Below, piece by piece: positions 46,001 to 55,990 of a stretch of DNA of 64,000 nucleotides. Source of the stretch: Leptodontidium sp. MPI-SDFR-AT-0119 (Eukaryota; Ascomycota; Leotiomycetes; Helotiales; Leptodontidiaceae); NCBI GenBank assembly GCA_020726505.1, contig JAHLEZ010000009.1, forward strand, positions 2,170,001 to 2,234,000, read 5' to 3'. Each line of letters starts with the position of its first letter. Positions within the stretch are counted from its first letter, which is position 1. Below the pieces are notes generated by a model, which did not search any database, had not been told where the DNA came from, and worked only from the letters and a program-made list of their open reading frames with translations. The translations under genes and the position numbers were made by a program.

Positions 46001-47967
46001 CCCTTTTAATATAAAATACGTGCACGATTAAGCGGAGTAAAATGCACTTATTAGATTTTTTTTGTGGGTCTTAATTAAAAAGTTGTTCTTTATTTTAGTC
46101 AAGTCTTGGCAAGGGGTCCAAAATATTTCAGAAATTTTTTTTCCCTGATATATTTAATAGTAACTTTTTAATTACATAGTAAATTAAAAAAAGTTAAGAG
46201 GCTAAATAGCGTTATTTAATAAGGCGTATATTTTGGATTAGATAGAATTCTACTTTTTTAACATTAAAATTTTTACCGTGTTTGATGCGGTCCGACTGTA
46301 CCTGGGGCAAGGAAGAAGTCACCTTCGTCGACTTCTTGCGAAATGATTCTCATACGTCCGAGATGAAAGGTTTCAAGAAGATCCGGTACACCTGCGAGCA
46401 GGCAAAGCAAAAGCAGATCCCATACGCTTGGATTGACACTTGCTGCATTGACAAAAGCAGTAGCGCGGAGCTTTCCGAAGCCATCAACTCCATGTACAAA
46501 TGGTACCAATTGGCAACTGTCTGCTATGTCTATCTTGAATACGTACAAGTCATATTTGGAGAGACCCAAGAGTTTTGCAAAAGTAGATGGTTTAAAAGAG
46601 GCTGGACCCTGCAGGAGCTGCTGGCCCCAATATCGATTGAGTTCTACGGGCGTAGCTGGGCGTATCTTGGCTCCAAAATGGATTTGCTCCAAGATCTAGC
46701 CTCTGCATCAGGAGTCTTCGAGACGGTACTTCGACGGCCGAGTTTGCTTCACACCACGAGTGTGGCCGCACGAATGTCTTGGGCAGCCGACCGGGAAACC
46801 ACTCGCAAGGAAGACCGAGCATATAGCTTACTGGGTATTTTCGCTGTCCATATGCCACTTCTATATGGAGAAGGCGGCGAAAAGGCTTTTTTCAGACTCC
46901 AAGAACAAATCATCAAGACTGTAGATGACGAGTCGGTAATCGCATGGCGTCAGAGAAATCGGTCTAGTCTACTGGCAGACTCACCCCGCTGTTTCAAAGG
47001 CATGAGAGACGTCATGCCGATGAAAATTGGTCTAGAGCTCTCCACCAAAAACACGTCCCATGAACCATTTTCCTTGACCAGCCGTGGATTGAAAATTGAG
47101 CTTCCATTAATTGAGCAAACCGGCCAAGGTGGACCAATTTATGCGGTACTCTCATGCTGCAAGTTATCTGCACCCGATTACTATCTTGCGCTCCCCCTCA
47201 GAAGAAACGGCATAGGCAGCGAAAACCGGTTTGAAATAAGCACCGTAGGCGTATTACAAAGCCCAGAAAGCTGTATGATAAAGAAGCTATCATTTTCGAG
47301 CGGAGATTATCGGACAATTTATATTTCGAGTGATCGGGACGGTTTTCGAACGGCACACGTGTTTTCATGTCGCGTTTACACTGACACTCAATTCGAATTT
47401 TCTCCACTATTGAACCTATCCTTCACTCATTGGAATGACCACAACCCTACGTACATGAAGGCCGCTGCCACGAAGCTCCTCCCAGGCCAAACTAAGGTCA
47501 CGATCCAATTTACCGCTAGTTTGATCTCTGAGGTTAGAATTGCGTTTCTAGGCATTATAGAGTGGGATATTATGCGCAACAAGGCTTCTATTCACGCAAT
47601 ACCAAGGCGATCAGACTTGTGGCCGAAAGACTATCTAGAGACTGCCTGCGACATCTATGGGATGAACCCGACCTCCCTTCCATCCACTACTCCTAGCACT
47701 CACGGACTGGGAATGTGTTGGCGGAGTCATGATGACGACAGTCTTTTTGTCGTGTTGTTCACGGGCCATTTTGGCTTAAGGATTAAAAGCGAAAAGGTCT
47801 ACCGGACCAACAAGTATTTCAACCGCCTCGAGAAGTTGGTTGACGAATCATCATTTGATTTGGCAGACGTCGTTGCAGTAGATGATCAGCTCTACTACAC
47901 TTCTGACGGTGGTCATTTTGGAAATAATGAAGAGGTAAAGGATATAGGGAGAAATGCGCACGACTGA

Positions 47968-48189
47968 GTGACATTTGGAGTAGGCTATTGAAGGTGAAAG
48001 GACGCTGTCTATGCCACTTCTTCTGAATTTGTTCTAATCTGATCAGTTTTATGTGGTATTGTAATAGAGCTTTTTGGACTTGCAACAATATAGTGTAGTA
48101 TCCATGATTCACGATACAGTTGTTATTTAGCACACGTGATATCGTAAATGTGTGGCGGGTGTATGCTGGGATAATGCAGCTAGCGTCTT
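47968..48189. other. 3' flank of the split HET gene
   Basis: Probable 3' untranslated region. No coding sequence recognised. Confidence 0.4.
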
Positions 48190-48590
48190 GACAATGTGGC
48201 TTAGTTTTAAATTCTAATACCAAAAACGCCTCATTTACAATCTAGTGGGCATCTACAGTGCTCACTCTAAAATTTTCTGCTATAGTAGCCCATTTTTGAA
48301 TATCCTTCTTTAAGTACTAGTTTTCTAATTCTACTATATATAACACTACTATGAGCTAGTTCGCGGCCTCTTTAGCATCTCGCTTAAATGTTAACTCCGT
48401 TATAATAGCGTCCCTTAACTTATTAACCTCCCCTATTAACCTTGAGTTTTCTGCTTCTAACTCTGGGATTCTATTAGTGAAGTTTATTACTAGTCTAGTA
48501 AAAAGAGTATGGTGGCGGGAGGGGGAGAGGAGGGAAGTCCCACAAATTAAGGTGCGGAAGTGACTTGGCTGTTGGGAGTGATGCATGACT
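48190..48590 (-). pseudogene. Degenerate coiled-coil fragment, possibly transposon-derived
   Basis: The minus strand reads IPELEAENSRLIGEVNKLRD and ELTFKRDAKEAAN, a heptad-like coiled coil, then passes stops into AFLVLEFKTKPHC. Such coiled-coil tails occur at the end of fungal pogo-type transposases, but no catalytic part is present here. The AT content and stops suggest RIP. Confidence 0.35.
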
Positions 48591-49109
48591 GAACATCCAC
48601 AGACAAGCCTGACCTAAGATCCTTGCGCTACCCCGGTAGTGCTCCGTACCTGAAGATAATTAGTTAGGGCAAAACAACCCCGCGCTCTCCCCGCATTTCA
48701 TTACGGACATTGAAAATAAATGACAGCCTTGAAGGTAAGGCTAGATAATCCGAATATGGCAGCAGTAAAGCTTAGACACCAAATTACTGATTTTATTGTT
48801 TTCTGTTATCTACTGTGCCATTCATTTAGCTCCCCCCTCAGCGACATGAACACATTATGCTCAATCGAGAGTGGCATCGAATATCCTACATTCTATCCCC
48901 TATGACTTCCCGAGTTTCTGCGGTAAGCCCGTGCGATTGGTAGGTCTTCCGCACTGTGGTGATGCTCGACGATGTCATTGCCGCTCAGCTGAAGGCGCCT
49001 CAACGCGACGTCTTCTCCAACCTTCATCTCACTCCACATCTATACTCCTTCGACGGCTCCACAGCTACTGAGAACCCTTCCTCCTGCGATCCTCCAACCT
49101 AGTCGAATA
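48591..49109. other. Upstream region of the HET pseudogene, shared with 55770-55990
   Basis: From about 48855 it matches the reverse complement of the region above 55750 (for example TGCTCAATCGA, CGACGTCTTCTC, AACCTAGTCGAATAATGCGT), so both HET copies kept their flank. No separate gene seen. Confidence 0.6.
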
Positions 49110-50321
49110 ATGCGTCTGTTACATTATAACGGCGATGGCCATTTCAGCTTGACCGAGTTCTTCAAGAGCGCCATACCTGAGTATGCTATACTTTCGCACA
49201 CATGGGAAGCGGATGAAGTCACCTTTGAAGATCTGCAGAATGGAACCGGCACGAAGAAGGCTGGTTACGAGAAGATACGGTTCTGCGGAGGTCAGGCTAG
49301 GCGTGATGGCTTGTAATACTTCTGGGTGGACACCTACTGTATCGATAAATCGAATAGCGCTGAGCTTGCAAAAGCTATTAACTCTATGTTTCACTAGTAC
49401 CGCATGTCGACTAAATGCTATTTCTATCTGCCAGATGTATCTAGAACTGCGGTCAACACTGATGAACTGGCCTGGGAATCGGCATTTCAGAAATGCAAAT
49501 AGTTCACTCGAGGCTAGACCCTGCAAGAGCTTATTGCGCCGACATCAATTGAATTCTTCGGCCAGGAATTCAAGCAGATTGGTAATAAGAGTTCTCTAGA
49601 GCAGCAAATTCACGAGATCACAGGCATCCCAAAGTCGGCACTTCAAGGAGCCTCTTTGTCGCAGTTTAGCGATAAGGAGCGATTTTCATGGATTCAACCC
49701 CGCCAGATCAAGGTCGAAGAAGATAAAGCGTACTCGTTAGTCGGCATTTTCGACGTTCAAATGCCCCTCCGTTATGGCGAAGGAATGGCGAATGCATGCA
49801 TCCTCGCCATTTCAATAACAGGGAAACTCCTAGTTCATGGCAACGAATCGTTCATGGGTTCCTCCGGAGGCGAACAGAGATCCACGTACTGGCTTTCCCT
49901 GCCCTGGACTTACGCCCTTCCTCTCGCTGTCGCCAGCTCAGTCATACACCGGCTAATCTCACAATCTATCTTCATCGCACGCACCGAAATTCTTGACACG
50001 TACGGTGAGCCGGAACCGCTATCTTATATGGATGTCGGCTACAACCCGCTCGCGATCCTCCTCTCGCTCCTTTTTGGTGTTCTGATGGTGCTCGCGATGA
50101 TTTTGAACGGGTTCAGGAAGTTGACGGACGGGAGTGTCTTGGTGGGGAATAATAGTCTAGCGATTTCAGCGGCGTGTTAGAGAGAAAAGGATGAGGGTGC
50201 TGAGAAGAGGAAGGTTTTGTGGGGTGCGGTTAGGCATGAAGCTGAGGATGAAACACCGGGACATTGTTGCTTTAGCAGTGAGCATGTTAAGAAGCCTAAG
50301 ATTGGGGATAAATATTTATGA
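49110..50321 (+). pseudogene. HET N-terminal part joined in frame to a DUF6536-type membrane protein end
   Basis: It starts MRLLHYNGDGHFSLTEFFKS and AILSHTWEADEVTF, then WVDTYCIDKSNSAELAKAIN, FTRG-stop-TLQELIAPTSIE and EEDKAYSLVGIFDVQMPLRY, all HET blocks. In-frame stops at 49314 and later replace expected Gln and Trp. At about 49800, in the same phase, the sequence changes to KLLVHGNESFMGSSGGEQRS, LLFGVLMVLAMILNG and NSLAISAAC, then after TAG (50178) to PGHCCFSSEHVKKPKIG and a TGA at 50319. That second part matches the C-terminal membrane region of fungal DUF6536 proteins. So the locus is a chimera of two gene fragments, both broken. It has no intact product. Confidence 0.75.
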
Positions 50322-50891
50322 GACATATCAGATGTATGAGCTAGATATATGGGTAATGTAGATGACTGAATGATACCATGTTCAAAGACTTTCCGTTCCG
50401 AGTCTAGATTCCCATGCTTGAGAGTGCAAAGATTGAAATACCTCATCGCTTAAATGTGTAAATAAACAGAGGAGAGTGACTGATTGTCCACGAATCTCAG
50501 CGAATCGTCCAGAACCAATTGAAACATCCCTCTCACACCATATACTGAAACTCGAAGCCACTACTCGCCACAGAGTGGTACAGACAGCACAGTCTTCGAA
50601 ACTTCCAAAGTGCCCAAGGAAAACTCCAAATTCTTGACATCTCGCTTCTCTAACGACAACCATACTGCTTGTTTCCTATCGTGAGCGGTCTCCCGAGGCC
50701 ATGGTCTGCATCTCAATAGGCTCTCCAATCCGCGCTTCTGTGTCCCGGCGCCTGAGGTTCTCTGTGGTTATGCTCGAGCTACCTGTTGGGATTCCTGACG
50801 ATTGCGAGTTTCCGGATTAAGTGTCATGATCGATGTGAGGAGTGACGCTAGTCCGTTTCTGAGCTTCGCTTTCTTCTGTAGAGAGCACGCC
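50322..50891. other. Intergenic between convergent pseudogenes
   Basis: No gene recognised; only short frames on both strands. Confidence 0.45.
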
Positions 50892-51921
50892 TTAGCTGCG
50901 AAAGAAATATGTTTCGTTGATTTTCTCACCAGAGTAAATGCTCACAGCATTCAGGATTGGCAGCAAGAGGAACAGAAGAGGGGTGATCTGCCCGTAGCCC
51001 CAGCTCCTCTCACTCGTGCCGCCTGTAGCTCCACCAGCAGGCCCCCATTGAATGAAGCCAATTTCCAAGAAGTAAGGCAACAGCGAAGTAAATACAGGTG
51101 AAAGAGGCAAAAAAGGGATGAACCACATGCATAAAGCCGCGAGCCGCCTCCGAAGTTCCACCTCAATTATTATACCTGTACCTGGAGCAGAGGGGTTGAG
51201 CCATGCATCATGACTATTGGGAAAAGTGAGGTAGCTGCATGTATACCAGAATATGATTAGAGTCAATGATAGTGCCAGCAGGCCTATAAATGCTCCCAGA
51301 AGCGCTACTTCTTGATTGTACAATGTAGAGTATGAGGGTTGGCCTGGAGGGGCGTATATTTGGAACGCAGGCTCCATGGACGTTACGAAGCCAGGCCCCA
51401 CTTGCAGGATAATTATATTGGCCGTAAGTAAAAGCATACTGATGGTCATAACACCGATTCGCATTTGGCGTGCGAGGGCATGGGTGTGGAAGTATTTGCG
51501 AAGAATGATGACACTCAACGAATGACAAGATGTGGACATTGTTGCCAGAAAGGTAATTATAGCTTGATGGTAAATACTTAAACCTTCGAGCTTGATGAAG
51601 CCTGCTAGTTGGAGCCCGAAGCCGGTGATGAGGATTTGGTCGCTGAAGCCGAGGACTTTCTCTTCCACCTTGATGAAGAGTGGGGATCGTTTGCGTAGTC
51701 CGACCTAGTAGAGTTCGATATCAATGCAGAGCCCGATGGCAACGACGAACGTGATGATGAAGGAAATGATGACCTGGGATGACTCGTCAGTCCAGTGCTG
51801 TTGACGGCCGAGTAAAGGTCATTCTCACCCCAATGCCAGCAATATCAGGGTCTGGGGCCGGCGCAGTAAAACCTCCAGATGACTGGCCACCGGAATCTGT
51901 CGAGGCGATTGAAGGAGCCAT
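50892..51921 (-). pseudogene. Fungal multi-span membrane protein of unknown function
   Basis: The minus strand starts MAPSIASTDSGGQSSGGF at 51921 and reads PDPDIAGIGVR, the typical start of a family of fungal integral membrane proteins. A frame change (or a 31-base gap, too short for a normal intron) lies near 51800. Then SQVIISFIITFVVAIGLCID follows, TAG at 51707-51705 where Gln is likely, and an open frame 51668-50892 with LGFSDQILITGFGLQLAGF and about six further hydrophobic spans. The function of the family is not known. The single stop and frame change suggest a young pseudogene. Confidence 0.6.
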
Positions 51922-52352
51922 GGATTACGATGGAAAAGCTGGGGGTTCAAGGATGTAATGCGGGAAAGAAGGTCGAGTGAAAATTCAGCCTCATCATGAC
52001 GCCCGATGCGGCAGGGCTGCCGGTCAACCAATCAAAAATGTTAGCAATATGGGCTGTGCTGCGTTGATCTCTGTACCTGCGTACTTATGATCACGCTGCC
52101 CCTATTTCCCCTATTACTCTGTACGCTCTCTCAGATAGAATTCTACATGCTTTTCTATCAAAAAAGGAGCAAAGGCGCATTACAACAATCTCCAAATGCA
52201 GCATAGAAAGATAGAGGTACATGGCACGGGGCCTTATATGTGACATAATATATTACAATAGACACTGACACAAGGCACAAAATGCCTGCTCGAGGTAACC
52301 ACGTCAAGCTGAAGCACCATCATCTCAAAAAGTGGCCTCGTCAACCACTTCC
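51922..52352. other. Upstream flank of the membrane-protein gene
   Basis: Short frames only. The promoter of the minus-strand gene should be here. Confidence 0.4.
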
Positions 52353-52830
52353 TCAGAATATTGCTCTATCCGTACCATGAGCACCGTGAATTTCAATCAC
52401 ATCCACGCCCGCCAGCGTAGCCCTCCTGGCCGCAGCCGCAAACGCCTCCACGACCTCTTTTATCTCCACCACTGTCATCTCTCTAGGCATATTATAACCT
52501 TCTTTAGACCACGCTATCGCACTCGGCCCCACCACATTCCCAGGCCATCCACCTACATCCTCCCCAGTAACAACACTCTTCCCCCTCTCCCTACCTAACC
52601 ATGGCGCAATAGTACTCGCCATTCCTTCCTGCATGTGCGAGTTGAATCCCCACCTTCCCGCCCACAGAATGGATAAATTCACACATCTTCCTCACGCCTT
52701 CGATCTGGCGATCTTCCTATAGCCCGCTGTCGTTTGGCGATATCCTCCCATTCCCTGTTACGGCAGTGGCTTCGATAAAGACAAGTGAGGAGCCTTTTAG
52801 GGCGTACTGGAGGGAAGTGACAGTGACTTA
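52353..52830 (-). pseudogene. Old-yellow-enzyme (NADH:flavin oxidoreductase) fragment
   Basis: The minus strand reads GSSLVFIEATAVTGNGRISP, NDSGL-stop-EDRQIEGV and KVGIQLAHAGR. After a frame change it continues with VVGPSAIAWSKEGYNMPREM and VDVIEIHGAHG. These are the central FMN- and substrate-binding blocks of the OYE family (the HAGR and HGAHG words are diagnostic). It breaks off after HGAHG, about half way through a normal 370-400 residue enzyme, and the N-terminal third is missing. One TAG replaces the expected Trp. Confidence 0.75.
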
Positions 52831-52983
52831 TGCATGACTGAACCGCTGAGACTGCGGAGTGCTCCACCGGAGCCTTCACCTCAGTCAGCAATCGCGGAAA
52901 AAGCTTGATTCCTGCTGCCTGAAAAGTATCTTCTTTTGTCAACGCTTCATGACTTGTCGCTACCTCAGTTCTGATCGGACATC

Positions 52984-54636
52984 ATGAGTGCGACGTTGCA
53001 GCATAAAGATTACACGGTCGGGTGGATATGCGCCCTTCCGGCGGAGTTGAGCGCAGCTCGAGCAATGCTGGACGAGATTCACGAGAGCTTATCACAGCCT
53101 CCCACCGATCACAATGCGTATACCCTTGGGCGAGTCGGGAAACATAACATCGTGCTTGCTGGACTACCCCTAGGCGGGACCGGGACCAACTCTGCAGCTA
53201 TAGTTGCAGATCAAATGATGCATTCATTCACTATTAGATTTGGTTTGATGGTGGGCATTGGCGGTGGGGCTCCTAGTTCTGACTGCGATTTGCGGCTGGG
53301 TGACGTGGTAGTAAGCAAGCCAGGACTTGACGATGGCGGTGTCGTGCAATACGACTTTGGAAAGACTTTGCCCGGCGGATTCCGGCGCACTCACACCTTG
53401 AACAAACCACCTACAGTGTTGTTGACGGCGCTCACCAAGCTGATGTCGGAGCATGATCACAATGGAAACAAAATCGCTCAATACCTCGAGGGAATCAACA
53501 AAATGAAGACCCCGTCGAATTATAAGCACCCAGGACCGAAGTACGACCAGTTATACGTATCATATTATGATCATGTCGATCCTGATCCAAAATCTTCATG
53601 CGACAAGTGCGACAGCAGCAAATTGGTCCATCGAGCAGATCGCGGGTCCTCAAACGACGTTCAAGTCTTTTACGGCACAATTGCCTCTGGCAATCGAGTG
53701 ATGCGGTCTGGTGTAGAGAGGGATAGGCTCAGAAAGGAGTTAGGGGTGCTGTGCTTCGAGATGGAAGCAGCAGGCCTAATGGACAACTTCCCATGTGTTG
53801 TGATACGAGGAATATGTGACTACGCAGATTCACATAAGGACAAGAGATGGCAAGGCTATGCCGCAGCTACAGCAGCAGCATGTGCTAAGGAACTCCTCAG
53901 CATTATGCCTACAGAACACGTCAATGATTCTCCAGTAACGGAGCCAACACTGAGCTTACCGCCGCCGCCGCCGAATCGCAACCCAATTGTGATACCTCGT
54001 CAAGTGCCTTTTTGGATATTAACTGTCAGAGAGCCAGGCCATTATCAAGACTACTGGCACGACCCCAAACATATCACGCCAAGGATGGAGAGCAGACTAG
54101 CCCATTTCATGCAGCAATACCGTGAATTTATGAGTGTGGAAACGGATGGAACCACAGATTCTGTCCAAAAACAAATGCTCTTCAGAGCAATGCTAAAAGC
54201 AGCCGACAATTCCATGGTGGCGAATAACGACGAGAAGCGGACGCTGTTACACTATATGGCCATGAATGGGGTTACAGACACGATACAGGCAGTGGTCGAG
54301 GCGGGATTTGACGTCGAAGCCAGAGACTCGGACTACCGGACGCCTTTGCACTTAGCAGTGATAGGCAATCATGCCGAAACCGTGGACGTGCTTGTCGAGA
54401 GATGCGGAGCCAATGTGCACGCTCAGGACTTGAACAAACTGCTGCCTTGGCACTGTGCAGTAGCCATCGACTTGGACAATGGTATCGACAATAGCGACAG
54501 AATATCATCCAAGATGCAGATCTTAAGGCTTTTAGCAGCTCATACCGACCTAGGCAAGGTATCTAGCCGGGTTGCTAAAGGAATACTTCAACGCCTGAAA
54601 GATGATCCTACAGCAGACATGGAGCTTAGGGCCTAA
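52984..54636 (+). CDS. Nucleoside-phosphorylase-like (PNP_UDP) protein with ankyrin repeats
   Basis: An uninterrupted 550-codon frame starts MSATLQHKDYTVGWICALPA. Residues 10-315 form a PNP/UDP-phosphorylase-like domain: LGGTGTNSAAIVADQM, LMVGIGGGAPSS, GVLCFEMEAAGLMDNFP and VIRGICDYADSHKD are its phosphate- and base-binding stretches. A Pro-rich linker follows at about 322-330, then ankyrin repeats at about 415-500 (EKRTLLHYMAMNG, YRTPLHLAVIGNHAETVDVL). In many fungi this N-terminal domain sits on NLR receptors with a NACHT or NB-ARC in the middle; here that part is absent and the domains are directly linked. It is the only undamaged recognition-type gene in the window. It starts 154 bases from the OYE fragment, which points the other way. 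Role in self/non-self sensing is inferred. Confidence 0.88.
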   Translation: MSATLQHKDYTVGWICALPAELSAARAMLDEIHESLSQPPTDHNAYTLGRVGKHNIVLAGLPLGGTGTNSAAIVADQMMHSFTIRFGLMVGIGGGAPSSDCDLRLGDVVVSKPGLDDGGVVQYDFGKTLPGGFRRTHTLNKPPTVLLTALTKLMSEHDHNGNKIAQYLEGINKMKTPSNYKHPGPKYDQLYVSYYDHVDPDPKSSCDKCDSSKLVHRADRGSSNDVQVFYGTIASGNRVMRSGVERDRLRKELGVLCFEMEAAGLMDNFPCVVIRGICDYADSHKDKRWQGYAAATAAACAKELLSIMPTEHVNDSPVTEPTLSLPPPPPNRNPIVIPRQVPFWILTVREPGHYQDYWHDPKHITPRMESRLAHFMQQYREFMSVETDGTTDSVQKQMLFRAMLKAADNSMVANNDEKRTLLHYMAMNGVTDTIQAVVEAGFDVEARDSDYRTPLHLAVIGNHAETVDVLVERCGANVHAQDLNKLLPWHCAVAIDLDNGIDNSDRISSKMQILRLLAAHTDLGKVSSRVAKGILQRLKDDPTADMELRA

Positions 54637-55380
54637 GAGACACAAAGTATTGGCCCAATTCATGTGGAAAACAGTGGTCTCACACAGGGATGACCTCATT
54701 CACAAGCGGTTATTGCAAGACCTTGTTCAGGAGCTTGGGAACTTCGCAGTCGATGTTGTATTAGCAATGTCCGATTACAACACAATGTACTAATTTGTTT
54801 TGAACACATATGCCTGGATTAGTTTCTACTCCTCATTGCTGCGAGGGAAAGAAATCTATTGAGTCTACTCAAGGTGACCCTTTCAGAAAATCAATCCTCT
54901 CTCGGTGATTACAACATTGCCTACTCGTTGCCCGATGCAGTACCATTCTGTGCCGGAGCAGGCTTGCGCTGCTTTGGTTCTTTCATCTCTCAGTCTGTCT
55001 CAACACTCCACACCCTCGCCAGCTCCCTGTGTACGTGTCCCTATATCCGCGCGGTGTACAGCCGTCTCGTACAGATGCAGCCAGAAGGTCGACTTGCTGG
55101 ACCAGGCGCTCCAGTATTTGGGGCACTGGGGGTCCTCACAGTATTATGCCCACCGACTAGCCAGTATCTCTTTATGAGCTGCTCCTGCTCGTTCCCTTCC
55201 TCCTGCTGGTCGTCCCCCTCGTGGCATACTGATGTGCACTTTTCCTCTGAAGATGAGTCCAGAGATGAGAGCCAGCGCCTCAGAGTTGGAGGAAGTTGAT
55301 GCCCAAGACGTGGTTGGTGGTCTCGCATTTGAAGCTGCTGAGTCAAAGCTGTTTATGTTCTCTGGATCAGAGTCTGTAAG
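54637..55380. other. Region with overlapping unsupported frames
   Basis: Frames of 146 codons (plus, 54859-55299) and 101 codons (minus, 55041-55346) overlap, and neither has a recognisable domain. The minus frame has Ser/Glu-rich sequence and could be a decayed continuation of the HET fragment at 55749. Confidence 0.4.
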
Positions 55381-55529
55381 TCACTTCACACCGCGGGTAT
55401 GGAACACTGGCGAACAGAAAATGGAATGTGCGGACTCTGAAAAGCCGGTGATTTTAAAAAAAAATAAAAAAATAAAAAAAAACAGAGAAGAAGAAAGCAG
55501 CCAAGTAAATATTACATTGGATTTATCGA

Positions 55530-55749
55530 TACAGCAGGTATCCACCCAAAAGTATTGTAAATCGTCACGCTTCGCATGTTCTCTGCAGAACTGTATCTTA
55601 CCGTAGCCAGTCTTACCTTTACTCTTGCCGTCTGTCAGATCCTCTGCTCCCCATATGTGCGACAGTATAGCATGCTTCTTGGGTATATCGCCTTCGAAGA
55701 ACTCGGTCAGGCTGAAATCGCCATCGTTGTTGTACTGCAGCAGACGCAT
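55530..55749 (-). pseudogene. HET N-terminal fragment
   Basis: It starts MRLLQYNNDGDFSLTEFFEG, then KHAILSHIWGAEDL, and YFWVDTCCIDKSN, the first HET block. A short deletion after WGAED removes the TFEDM-type residues. After CCIDKSN the similarity ends at GTAATATTT, followed by a T-rich run, so the rest of the gene is lost or lies behind an intron I cannot follow. It is the inverted paralogue of the locus at 49110. Confidence 0.75.
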
Positions 55750-55990
55750 TATTCGACTAGGTTTGAGGGTCGTAAAATCGTAAAGAGGAGGGTCCTCGGT
55801 AGCTGAGGAGCCGTCGAAAGAGCATAATGCGGAGTGAGGTTAGAGAAGACGTCGTGTTGAGGACTCAGCTGAGCGACATCGTTGTACATCACTGGAAGCG
55901 CGCAAGATCGGCTGGTCGCTCAGGCTGGAATTCTGGATACCATAAGCATAGGTTACTCAAAACCACTTTCGATTGAGCATGATTTGTTCT
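55750..55990 (-). repeat. Inverted copy of the HET upstream region
   Basis: Reverse complement shares many words with 48855-49109, including AACCTAGTCGAATAATGCGT at the start codon and CGACGTCTTCTC. With the coding similarity that follows, the two copies form an inverted duplication of roughly 450-500 bases spanning each start. Confidence 0.7.

Larger units (their letters stand above)
31027..46298. mobile_element. Outer Tc1/mariner-like element of a three-level nest
   Basis: The ends are perfect 27-base inverted repeats beginning CAGTCGGACCGCATCAAACA, at 31027 on the plus strand and at 46298 on the minus strand, with TA duplicated outside. The element's own sequence is only 31027-31256 and 45298-46298 (about 1.2 kb); the rest is copia B with gypsy A inside it. 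Near 45980-45650 the minus strand reads a helix-rich segment (RRYYNRASRFIDAYRKGLSV, then ETMMKEFNIVLEGIVE) with stops, probably part of a transposase or a related DNA-binding domain. It is heavily RIP-mutated and may have been non-autonomous. Confidence 0.88.
30948..47967 (+). pseudogene. HET-domain gene split by a 15.3 kb nested insertion
   Basis: The first 79 coding bases (30948-31026) begin MRLINVHSMKIEYH and end with KKYAILSH. The next codon is completed by 46301, where the frame continues TWGKEEVTF and runs open to 47967. AILSHTW plus WGKEEVTF is the canonical HET start, so the two parts were one gene. Conserved blocks follow: YAWIDTCCIDKSSSAELSEA, RWFKRGWTLQELLAP, and KEDRAYSLLGIFAVHMPLLY. 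The implied protein is about 581 residues, a normal size, and has no stop or frame change outside the insertion. The insertion is at a TA dinucleotide, present on both sides (31025-31026, 46299-46300). A transcript from the right part alone (ATG 46282) would lack the conserved start. HET proteins act in vegetative incompatibility. Confidence 0.93.

Noticed and set aside
51800..51830. 31-base intron in the membrane-protein gene
   Set aside because: It has GT and AG borders and would keep the frame, but is too short and lacks a branch point; a frame change in a pseudogene is at least as likely.
54859..55346. 146-codon plus and 101-codon minus frames as genes
   Set aside because: They overlap each other, show no domain, and no splice or start context favours either one.
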